Source: Chitinophaga ginsengisegetis (GTDB lineage Bacteria > Bacteroidota > Bacteroidia > Chitinophagales > Chitinophagaceae). From it: DNA of 64,000 nucleotides. The stretch covers positions 3,096,623 through 3,160,622 of the forward strand of contig NZ_FUZZ01000001.1 of NCBI RefSeq assembly GCF_900168065.1, in the 5' to 3' direction. Under the pieces are notes generated by a model that made no database searches, was not told where the DNA came from, and was given only the letters and a program-made list of their open reading frames with translations. Positions 54,301-61,381 of this stretch are shown here, one piece after another (the first letter of the stretch is position 1; every line of letters begins with the position of its first letter). The translations under genes were made by a program, and so were the position numbers.

Positions 54301-54706
54301 GATCGAGGTTGGTAGCAGTTGCAGTCAGTGTGGTATTATTGGTAAAACGGCGGGCTGTTTCTTTTACTACTGCAAAAGCGGCTGGCAGCAATTCTTTCAG
54401 CACTACTTCCAGTTGCTTGTCGCGGTCTTTTTTAAGAATATCTATTTCCTGGTATATCGTGTCTTTTGCGGTTACATCTTCCTCTTCATCTGCGCCGGCC
54501 TGTTTTTCCGCTATTTCTTTATCAATAGTGGCGAGATGCTCAGCGATACGTGCGCGGAATTCCTGCGTTTTGTGGCGCAGCTCATCGATAGGCAGGGATT
54601 GCAGTTTTTCGTACTCCTCATTAATCTGCTGCACCACCGGAGAGATGGATTTAATATCCCTTTCTGATTTATTCCCTCCAAATAGCTTTGATAAAAAACC
54701 TAACAT
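51383..54706 (-). CDS. secA: Preprotein translocase ATPase SecA
   Basis: 1107 residues, longer than E. coli SecA (901) as usual in Bacteroidota. Walker A is GEGKTLV (MATGEGKT), the DEVD box is [14 protein letters not shown], motif VI-type [29 protein letters not shown] sequence is present ([20 protein letters not shown]), and the C-terminus has the zinc motif [13 protein letters not shown]. An insertion of about 130 residues lies between the DEVD box and the second helicase motifs. It drives protein export through SecYEG. Confidence 0.98.
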   Translation of the reverse strand: MLGFLSKLFGGNKSERDIKSISPVVQQINEEYEKLQSLPIDELRHKTQEFRARIAEHLATIDKEIAEKQAGADEEEDVTAKDTIYQEIDILKKDRDKQLEVVLKELLPAAFAVVKETARRFTNNTTLTATATNLDRQLAVRKDYVTIEGDKAIWKNSWSAAGSMVTWNMVHYDVQLIGGTVLHQGKIAEMATGEGKTLVSTLPAYLNALAGQGVHIVTVNDYLARRDSEWNGPLFEFLDITVDCIDKHQPNTPDRRNAYLADITYGTNNEFGFDYLRDNMVHNPDEMVQRKHHYAMVDEVDSVLVDDARTPLIISGPIPRGEEQEFHALKPRIEYLVEMQKKATNQYLQEAKKLIAEGKDDPKTGGLALMRAWRGLPKSSALIKYLSEPGNRVLLQKAENYYLADQQREMPKVDEGLFFAIEEKQNSVDLTDKGIHLITQGGEDANFFILPDVGTELAEIEKLSLTPEEKLQRKDVLLQDFAAKSDRIHSVQQLLKAYTLFDKDVEYVVMDGKVKIVDEQTGRILDGRRYSDGLHQAIEAKENVKVEAATQTFATITLQNFFRMYHKLAGMTGTASTEAGELWEIYKLDVVTIPTNVPISRVDAEDLVYKTKRDKYKAVIEEIKQLQAKGRPVLVGTTSVEVSELLSKMLTFEKVPHNVLNAKQHAREAQIVAEAGLPGAVTIATNMAGRGTDIKLGPGVKEAGGLAIIGTERHESRRVDRQLRGRAGRQGDPGTSQFFVSLEDDLMRMFGSERIAGLMDRMGYKEGEVIQHSMITRSIERAQKKVEENNFGIRKRLLEYDDVMNKQRTVIYAKRNHALFGERLAIDIDNAFYDVAENMVSTHKASGDYEAFKMDAIMNFSIDTKITSEELAKTDIPNLANKLYFEGKDNYTRKVNDLISNTLPVIERIYQEQGHQIENISIPFTDGKKGINVLANLQKVVETKGHETMSALERSITLALIDESWKEHLRAMDDLKQSVQSAVYEQKDPLLIYKFEAFNLFKAMDGETSRDIVSFLTKCGIPVSNQEQEAAPEIREGREEKTDMSRMRASHEELAENGSHQSAGPEIQMAEEVKAEPIRHQGPQIGRNDLCPCGSGKKYKQCHGKNA

Positions 54707-55718
54707 GTTAAATGTTTAATTACGAATTACGATTTCTATTTATTGTAACCTGATCCCATCCAGGCAGCGTGTATCAGTTGATAGATTCCTGCTTCACCAG
54801 CCTGTGGCACAAAGGCTGCGGGCTTCGTCAGTTGGATAGACGGCATCCAGATTACTCAAATATTGTGCTTGTTAAAGACAAACTGTCAAGGTGTCAGTTT
54901 TACAGCCCGCCCCGGCAAGGCCTGTAAAAGTAGGAATAAATTCGGTGATTCAAGGGGGATTTTGAAGGGATTTTCCATTTTGCCGCAATCAATTAACATA
55001 TCCTTGATATTTGCGGTGAAAGTTACTGGTGTAGCCACTCCGGCAAGAAAACCCGGGATCCTTTTTTACTGACCCGTCCCGGTCTTTTTCAGGTAGTTGT
55101 AAATACTATACCGAGCTAATTCCCGGAAATTATACAGCAAACGCCAGTGGATAATGACAACCTGGAAGGCGGTGCCACGCGGCAAAACACTGCCGCCTGA
55201 AAGCAGGGAACCCGCCATCCGCCGGGTTATTTGTTTAGGAGGCATTGCCCAAATTGGCAGTACCACTGCTGCAAGGGTTCCGGTTTCCATCTGCCAAAAT
55301 ACCAGTACCAGTCATGGTGCGGGGGAAGATCCGGCATAAAAAAACGGCGGGAGGTATCCATTCGTCTGTCTTTCGTCAACGCCTGTACGTAGTTACTGCC
55401 GTTGGTGTGGTGAAATATGCTGTGCCAGGAGTATACGAAGGGAAAACATCTGCCCTTACTTTTATAAGTAACACATTAAATCCCTGTAACCTCCACCCCG
55501 GAAGCATTCCGGCACTTCTTCCCCGGCAAACCGCTTATCATAAAATACGACCAGATGTAAGCCCGGCTTCCCGCCGGGATTGCTCGCCGGTGCTTGAAAA
55601 GAAAATTTTCAAAAAAAATGCCCGTCGTCCATATAAAAAGATGGAAATATGAAAATACTTTTTATAAATTTAAAGGTTTAATAGCCGTTTTAACTTATTT
55701 ACACAAACATCCACGTTT
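54707..55718. other. About 1 kb without a recognised gene
   Basis: Short frames exist on both strands but none looks like a known protein or has a convincing start. The left part should hold the secA promoter and the right end, AT-rich, the promoter of the MFS gene. Nothing else is recognised. Confidence 0.5.
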
Positions 55719-57002
55719 ATGGCAAATGCAATTCAGCCGCAAAAATTGTTCGTAGCAAGCTGTATGGCGCTACTGGTAACATCATTATCTTTTGGCATCC
55801 GTGCCGGAATATTAAGCCGCTTAGGCGTTGAGTTCCATCTGGATACCAAACAACTGAGCATCATTGCGGGAACTGCTTTCTGGGGATTCCCGCTGGCAGT
55901 AATTATAGGAGGATTCATTGTAGATGCCATAGGCATGAAACGGTTGCTGTTGGCAGCTTTTATCCTGCACCTGCTGGGTATTGTGCTGACGGTATTTGCG
56001 AACGGTTTCTGGTCGCTGTTCATTTCCACCCTGTTTATCGGTATGGCCAACGGTACCGTGGAAGCGGCGTGTAATCCACTGGTGGCCACTATTTTCCCGG
56101 CCAACAAAACTACCAAGCTGAATCACTTTCACCTGTGGTTCCCCGGCGGTATCGTAGTAGGTACCCTGCTGGTGTTTTTACTTACCAAAATTGGCCTCAT
56201 CTGGCAGCTGCAGGTAGCCACTATGGTGATCCCTACCCTGATCTATGGTTATCTTTTTATGAAACTCGACTTCCCCGTTACCGAAAGGGTGGCAGCCGGC
56301 GTTTCTTCTGCGCAGATGTACAAATCTGTATTAAGCCCCCTGTTCATCGTGATGTTTATCCTGATGTTTGGCACCGCCATCACAGAGCTTTTCACCGGAC
56401 AGTGGATTGAAGTATTGCTGAAAAATGTAACCGAAAACTCCATTCTTATACTGGCGTTAACAGCTGGTGTACAGGTACTGGGAAGAGGTATCGCCGGCCC
56501 GGTGGTACATAAAATTTCTCCTACCGGTGTTTTACTTATTTCTGCGATTTTATCCGCTTTGGGCTTATATTTACTTTCCCATGTATCAGGCAATATGGTA
56601 TTTGTGGCGGCCTTTATCTTTGGTATGGGCGTTACTTATTTCTGGCCAACCATGCTGGGTTTTGTATCAGAAAACATTCCCGAATCAGGTGCACTGGGTA
56701 TGAACCTGATGGGCGGCGCCGGTATGTTCGCCGTATCTGTATACATGTATTTTATGGGTGGTTTCTACGATAGCATCATCGTAAAACAACTGCCTGCCGG
56801 TGCATCCCTGGATGCGTACCGCTCCGCTGCACCCGGCTCTGCTGAAGCTACCGCTTTCAGCCAGGCCACCGCAGTAGCCGGTCCGGAAATTATTAACGCT
56901 ACCCTGGTAATACCCGTTATCCTGATTGTGGCTTTCACAGGACTTTTCTTTTACATGCGCAGCCGCAAAAAAGTAGAAAAAGCACACGTTCAAATAGTAT
57001 AA
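55719..57002 (+). CDS. MFS transporter (FucP-like sugar permease)
   Basis: 427 residues with 12 predicted membrane helices. The loop pattern of a major facilitator (GGFIVDAIGMKRLL after helix 2, corresponding to the GxxxDxxGRR motif) is present, as are FHLWFPGGIVVG in the middle and a long loop before the last helix. It resembles proton-coupled sugar permeases of the FucP group. It heads an operon of glycoside genes and probably imports a sugar or keto-sugar product. Confidence 0.92.
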   Translation: MANAIQPQKLFVASCMALLVTSLSFGIRAGILSRLGVEFHLDTKQLSIIAGTAFWGFPLAVIIGGFIVDAIGMKRLLLAAFILHLLGIVLTVFANGFWSLFISTLFIGMANGTVEAACNPLVATIFPANKTTKLNHFHLWFPGGIVVGTLLVFLLTKIGLIWQLQVATMVIPTLIYGYLFMKLDFPVTERVAAGVSSAQMYKSVLSPLFIVMFILMFGTAITELFTGQWIEVLLKNVTENSILILALTAGVQVLGRGIAGPVVHKISPTGVLLISAILSALGLYLLSHVSGNMVFVAAFIFGMGVTYFWPTMLGFVSENIPESGALGMNLMGGAGMFAVSVYMYFMGGFYDSIIVKQLPAGASLDAYRSAAPGSAEATAFSQATAVAGPEIINATLVIPVILIVAFTGLFFYMRSRKKVEKAHVQIV

Positions 57003-57025
57003 ATTATAAAACGATAATTGTAAAT

Positions 57026-58189
57026 ATGACACGGAAACTTAGAATGGGAATGATAGGAGGCGGTAAGGATGCCTTCATTGGTGCAATTCACCGTATTGCA
57101 GCTAATATGGACGGACTGATTGAGCTGACTGCGGGCGCCCTCAGCATTAATAATGACGTCGCGGTAGAATCAGGTAAAATGTTGTTCCTCGACCCGGAAC
57201 GTACTTACCTCGATTTTAAAACCATGCTGGAAAATGAAGCAAAAATGCCGGCAGATAAACGGCTGGACTTCGTAACCATCGTTACGCCAAACTTCGCCCA
57301 TTTTGAACCTGCCATGATGGCGCTGGACCTGGGTTTCAACGTAGTTATCGAAAAACCGATCACGTTTTCCCTCGACGAAGCCAAACAATTAAAAGCAAAA
57401 GTAGAAGCCACCGGTTTAACACTTTTACTCACACATACCTACACCGGCTACCCCATGGTGAAACAAGCCAGGCAGATGGTGAAAGACGGCGCACTGGGCA
57501 AAATCCGTAAAGTATGGGTGGAATACCCACAGGGATGGCTCAGCAAACTGAGTGAAAGAGAAGGCAACGCACAGGCAGCCTGGAGAACAGATCCTAAAAA
57601 ATCAGGCAAAAGCGGCTGTATGGGCGACATCGGTACCCACGCAGCTAACCTGGCAGAATATATCAGCGGCGCCAAAATTGAAAAATTATGCGCTGATCTC
57701 AATATCATGGTGCCAGGCCGCGCACTGGACGACGACGGCGCTGTACTGCTCCGCTTCGACAATGGCGCTGCCGGCGTATTAATGGCATCGCAGGTGGCAG
57801 CCGGCGAGGAAAACGCCCTGAAGATCCGTGTATACGGCGAAAAAGGCGGCCTCGAATGGGCACAGCATGAACCCAATACCCTCCTCGTAAAATGGCTGGA
57901 TAAACCCACCGAAATTTACCGCGCAGGTGGTGGATACAATTTCCAGTCGTCCTACATGACCCACAATACCCGCACTCCAGGCGGGCATCCGGAAGGATAC
58001 CTGGAAGCATTCGGTAACCTGTACCGCAACTTCGCACAAACTTTATCTGCTAAAATCGATGGTGTTCAGCCATCCCCGGAATCACTGGATTTCCCGGGTA
58101 CAGAAGAAGGCGTACGTGGTATGGCGTTCATCGATAACGTAGTTCGCTCTTCACAAAGCGATGCTAAATGGACTAACTTCGAGATATAG
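57026..58189 (+). CDS. Gfo/Idh/MocA-family oxidoreductase
   Basis: 387 residues: Rossmann motif GMIGGGKDAFIGAIHR, the family's EKP motif (VVIEKPITF), and GDIGTHAANLAEY with the catalytic His region. No Tat or Sec signal is visible, so it is cytoplasmic. Members oxidise or reduce sugars with NAD(P), including C3 oxidation of glycosides (ThuB-like). It begins 23 bp after the MFS gene. Confidence 0.93.
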   Translation: MTRKLRMGMIGGGKDAFIGAIHRIAANMDGLIELTAGALSINNDVAVESGKMLFLDPERTYLDFKTMLENEAKMPADKRLDFVTIVTPNFAHFEPAMMALDLGFNVVIEKPITFSLDEAKQLKAKVEATGLTLLLTHTYTGYPMVKQARQMVKDGALGKIRKVWVEYPQGWLSKLSEREGNAQAAWRTDPKKSGKSGCMGDIGTHAANLAEYISGAKIEKLCADLNIMVPGRALDDDGAVLLRFDNGAAGVLMASQVAAGEENALKIRVYGEKGGLEWAQHEPNTLLVKWLDKPTEIYRAGGGYNFQSSYMTHNTRTPGGHPEGYLEAFGNLYRNFAQTLSAKIDGVQPSPESLDFPGTEEGVRGMAFIDNVVRSSQSDAKWTNFEI

Positions 58190-58211
58190 TATTCATCACC
58201 AGATTGAGCAT

Positions 58212-59267
58212 ATGAAAACGATAAAAGGACCTGGTATTTTTCTGGCGCAGTTCATGGGAGATGAAGCGCCTTTCAATAATCTGAAATCCATCTGCGAATG
58301 GGCGGCCTCCATTGGTTTCAAAGGAGTACAGATCCCCACCTGGGAAACACGCCTGATAGACCTGCAAAAGGCTGCCGAAAGCAAAACCTATGCAGATGAA
58401 ATCAAAGGTATCGTAAATGCAGCCGGACTGGAAATCACTGAACTCAGCACACACCTGCAGGGACAGTTGGTAGCAGTTAATCCGGCTTTTACGGAGATGT
58501 TCGACGGCTTCGCACCTGCACAATATCACAATAATATCCAGGCGCGCACAGAATGGGCGGTAAACCAGCTGAAATATGCTGCAAAAGCCAGCCGTAACCT
58601 GGGCCTCACTGCCCACGCTACATTCAGCGGCGCCCTGTTATGGGCCCCGGCTATGTATCCGTGGCCACAACGTCCGGCCGGACTGGTGGAAACAGGTTTT
58701 GCCGAACTGGCAAAACGCTGGCTCCCGATCCTCAATGAATTTGATGCCAACGGCGTAGACGTTTGCTATGAAATTCATCCGGGAGAAGACCTGCACGATG
58801 GTATCACCTTTGAACGCTTCCTGGAAGCCACCGGTAACCATACCCGCGCTAACCTGCTGTACGATCCCAGCCACCTGTTGCTGCAATGCCTCGATTATCT
58901 TGAATATATCGACATTTACCACGAAAGGATCAAAGCCTTTCACGTAAAAGATGCCGAATTCAATGCCACCGGCCGCTCCGGCGTTTACGGCGGATACCAG
59001 GCATGGATCGACCGCCCGGGCCGTTTCCGCTCTCTGGGCGATGGCCAGGTCGACTTTAAATCCATCTTCAGTAAAATGGCGCAATACGATTTTGCCGGCT
59101 GGGCCGTTATGGAATGGGAATGTTGTATTAAACATCCGGAAGATGGCGCTAAAGAAGGCGCCCCCTTCATCAAGGATCATATTATCCGTGTTACTGAAAA
59201 AGCATTTGATGACTTTGCAGGAGGCGGTACCGATGATGCTTTCAATAAAAGAATATTAGGCTTGTAA
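58212..59267 (+). CDS. Sugar phosphate isomerase/epimerase (TIM barrel)
   Basis: From ATG 58212 it has 351 residues; the open frame back to 58161 overlaps the upstream gene and is not needed. It has the AP-endonuclease-2/xylose-isomerase-like barrel: GFKGVQIPTWE, VCYEIHPGEDLHDG (metal ligands), LLYDPSHLLLQ, FHVKDAEF and WAVMEWE. No signal peptide. It probably isomerises a keto-sugar produced by its neighbours. Confidence 0.92.
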   Translation: MKTIKGPGIFLAQFMGDEAPFNNLKSICEWAASIGFKGVQIPTWETRLIDLQKAAESKTYADEIKGIVNAAGLEITELSTHLQGQLVAVNPAFTEMFDGFAPAQYHNNIQARTEWAVNQLKYAAKASRNLGLTAHATFSGALLWAPAMYPWPQRPAGLVETGFAELAKRWLPILNEFDANGVDVCYEIHPGEDLHDGITFERFLEATGNHTRANLLYDPSHLLLQCLDYLEYIDIYHERIKAFHVKDAEFNATGRSGVYGGYQAWIDRPGRFRSLGDGQVDFKSIFSKMAQYDFAGWAVMEWECCIKHPEDGAKEGAPFIKDHIIRVTEKAFDDFAGGGTDDAFNKRILGL

Positions 59268-59329
59268 TATAATAGCCAACCAATCCACCGATCGTTAGTA
59301 AACAATAACCAAATAAAAAAAATCAACAA

Positions 59330-59743
59330 ATGAGAAAGAGATATCTGGCGCCGCTCGTATTAAGTGTATTATTCTTTGCAGCTTGCGGAGGTGGTGAGAA
59401 AAAAGCAGAAAACGCTGACAGCGTTAGCACTCATGAAAGCCCAGCAGCAGATAATTCAATGGTTTCGCCAAGCGCTAACAAACCAGCAAGCAAAGGCGAA
59501 ACACTGATGGCTGAAAGCGATTGTAAAACATGTCATAAAGAAGAAATGAAAGTGGTAGGACCTGCCCTGAAAGACATTGCAGGCAAATATCCTAACACTC
59601 CGGAGAATGTGGAAAAACTGGCGGAGAAAGTCATCAAAGGCGGTTCCGGTAACTGGGGCGAAGTAGCTATGTTACCACATCCACAGATTTCAAAAGAAGA
59701 TGCCAAAGAAATGGTAAGCTATATCTTATCTATTGGCAAATAA
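59330..59743 (+). CDS. Cytochrome c-type lipoprotein
   Basis: 137 residues with a lipobox (FFAAC, Cys19), a Ser/Ala-rich linker and a class I cytochrome c domain: heme motif CKTCH (65-69), VGPALKDIAGKY, and axial Met in EVAMLPHPQ. It should be anchored in the periplasm and carry electrons from a periplasmic sugar dehydrogenase. It follows the isomerase by 62 bp. Confidence 0.93.
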   Translation: MRKRYLAPLVLSVLFFAACGGGEKKAENADSVSTHESPAADNSMVSPSANKPASKGETLMAESDCKTCHKEEMKVVGPALKDIAGKYPNTPENVEKLAEKVIKGGSGNWGEVAMLPHPQISKEDAKEMVSYILSIGK

Positions 59744-59772
59744 TTGATTTATCATAAACTCAATCATCCGGA

Positions 59773-60495
59773 ATGAAAAAATTAATCATGGGTGCACTGA
59801 TGGTAGCTGCCGTTCTCGGTACCACCGCAGTAAAAGCCCAGAAATTAAATACCCTGTCAGCGAAGGAAAAGAAGCAAGGATGGGTACTCCTGTTCGATGG
59901 TACTTCTACCAAAGGCTGGCATACTTACCTGAAATCCACTGCCAGTCCTGCATGGGGCGTAACAGATGGTGCGATCGGTCTGAACCAGGAAGCTAAAAAG
60001 AATGGCGCACCCGGCGGAGATCTCGTTACCGATGCGGAATACGAAAACTATGAGCTGAGTTACGAATGGAAAATTTCTCCGGGCGGCAACAGCGGTCTTA
60101 TCTTCAGCGTTCATGAAGATCCGTCTTTAAGCCAAACTTACCTCTCCGGTCCTGAAATGCAGGTGATTGATGATGCGGGCCATCCCGATGGTAAAAACCC
60201 AAAACACAATGCGGGTGAATTATACGATCTCATCAAAGCTTCTACCAGACCAGCCAAACCTGTTGGTGAGTGGAATTCCGCCAAATTAACGAAGAAAGAT
60301 GGTCACCTGACCCTCTGGCTCAACGGCGTGAAAACTGCAGAAACTACAATGGGCACGCCTGAATGGGATGCCCTGGTAGCAAAAAGCAAATTCCACGACT
60401 GGAAAGAGTTCGGCAAGTATGCGAAAGGTCATATCGCCCTGCAGGATCACGGCGATGATGTATGGTACCGCAATATCAAAATAAGAGTTCTTTAA
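59773..60495 (+). CDS. Secreted DUF1080 protein (3-keto-disaccharide hydrolase-like)
   Basis: 240 residues with a signal peptide (to about 22, AVKAQ). The DUF1080 jelly roll shows WVLLFDGTSTKGWHTY, YENYELSYEWKIS, GGNSGLIFSV, GPEMQVIDDAGHPDG and WNSAKLTKKDGHLTLWLNG, and ends IALQDHGDDVWYRNIKIR. This domain hydrolyses or lyses 3-keto-glycosides in characterised Bacteroidota. It is placed next to a cytochrome and two ThuA proteins. A strong hairpin follows, so the next genes may have their own promoter. Confidence 0.93.
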   Translation: MKKLIMGALMVAAVLGTTAVKAQKLNTLSAKEKKQGWVLLFDGTSTKGWHTYLKSTASPAWGVTDGAIGLNQEAKKNGAPGGDLVTDAEYENYELSYEWKISPGGNSGLIFSVHEDPSLSQTYLSGPEMQVIDDAGHPDGKNPKHNAGELYDLIKASTRPAKPVGEWNSAKLTKKDGHLTLWLNGVKTAETTMGTPEWDALVAKSKFHDWKEFGKYAKGHIALQDHGDDVWYRNIKIRVL

Positions 60496-60520
60496 TTTCC
60501 GGATAGCGTAAAAGCATTAA

Positions 60521-60582
60521 GCAAAAAGCTACTGAAGCGGAGATGGGCGCTCGCTTATCTCAATACTTCAGTAGCTTTTTGC
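60521..60582 (+). terminator. Large hairpin after the DUF1080 gene
   Basis: 17-bp arms (GCAAAAAGCTACTGAAG / CTTCAGTAGCTTTTTGC) enclose 28 bases with an inner GAGAT/ATCTC stem; T-rich sequence follows. Confidence 0.85.
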
Positions 60583-60628
60583 TTTTTACTTTTCCGAATT
60601 TTTAATTTCCATTCCCACGTAAAATAAG

Positions 60629-61372
60629 ATGAAAGCACTAACCGCGTTTATTACACTCTTGCTCCTCGCCGGCACTATTTCAGTGCAGGCAAAGCATAAA
60701 CACAAGGCCAAAAGGGTGCTCGTGTTCTCAAAAACAAAAGGCTTCCGCCACGATTGCATTCCCGCTGCCAAAATAGCGATCATGCAACTCGGAAAGGAAA
60801 ATGGCTTTGAAGTAGATACTACGGAAGATGCCAGCGCCTTTACTACTGATAATCTGAAAAAATATGCAGCCGTAATTTTCAGCTGCACCACCGGCGATGT
60901 ACTCGACAACGCCCAACAGGAGGCTTTTCAGAACTATATCCACAAAGGCGGTGCATGGATGGGTATCCACGCAGCTACAGATACGGAGTACGACTGGCCG
61001 TGGTATAACAAACTCGCCGGCGCATGGTTCCTGAGTCATCCGAGCCAGCAAACAGCTACCCTCAAAGTGGTGGACCACAATCATCCGGCTACAAAAGATT
61101 TACCGGACGAATGGATCCGCAAAGACGAATGGTACAATTTCAAAGACCTCAATCCCGATGTACATGTGCTCATCAAAATTGATGAATCCAGCTATACCGG
61201 CGGCAAAAACGGCGATAACCATCCTATGTGCTGGTATCACGACTTTGAAGGAGGCCGCGCCTTTTATACCGAAATGGGACATGTGAAAGAAGCTTACCAG
61301 GATCCTGTATATCTGAAACATTTACTGGGTGGCATTGAATACGCCATCGGTAACTGGAAACCCAAAAAATAA
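60629..61372 (+). CDS. Secreted ThuA-domain protein
   Basis: 247 residues with a signal peptide (to about 21, SVQAK). The ThuA fold (type 1 glutamine amidotransferase-like) shows VLVFSKTKGFRHDCIPAAK, YAAVIFSCTTGDVLD, GAWMGIHAATDTEYDWPWY and HPMCWYHDFEGGRAFYTEMGH. ThuA proteins take part in trehalose and other disaccharide use; a keto-sugar isomerase or hydrolase role is suggested by the family. It is 9 bp before the next ThuA-containing gene. Confidence 0.93.
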   Translation: MKALTAFITLLLLAGTISVQAKHKHKAKRVLVFSKTKGFRHDCIPAAKIAIMQLGKENGFEVDTTEDASAFTTDNLKKYAAVIFSCTTGDVLDNAQQEAFQNYIHKGGAWMGIHAATDTEYDWPWYNKLAGAWFLSHPSQQTATLKVVDHNHPATKDLPDEWIRKDEWYNFKDLNPDVHVLIKIDESSYTGGKNGDNHPMCWYHDFEGGRAFYTEMGHVKEAYQDPVYLKHLLGGIEYAIGNWKPKK

Positions 61373-61381
61373 TCCGCTATA

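Noticed and set aside
55066..55290. 74-codon minus-strand frame
   Set aside because: No recognisable protein features.
55245..55652. 135-codon plus-strand frame after secA
   Set aside because: Basic, low in recognisable structure, no family match and no clear ribosome-binding context.
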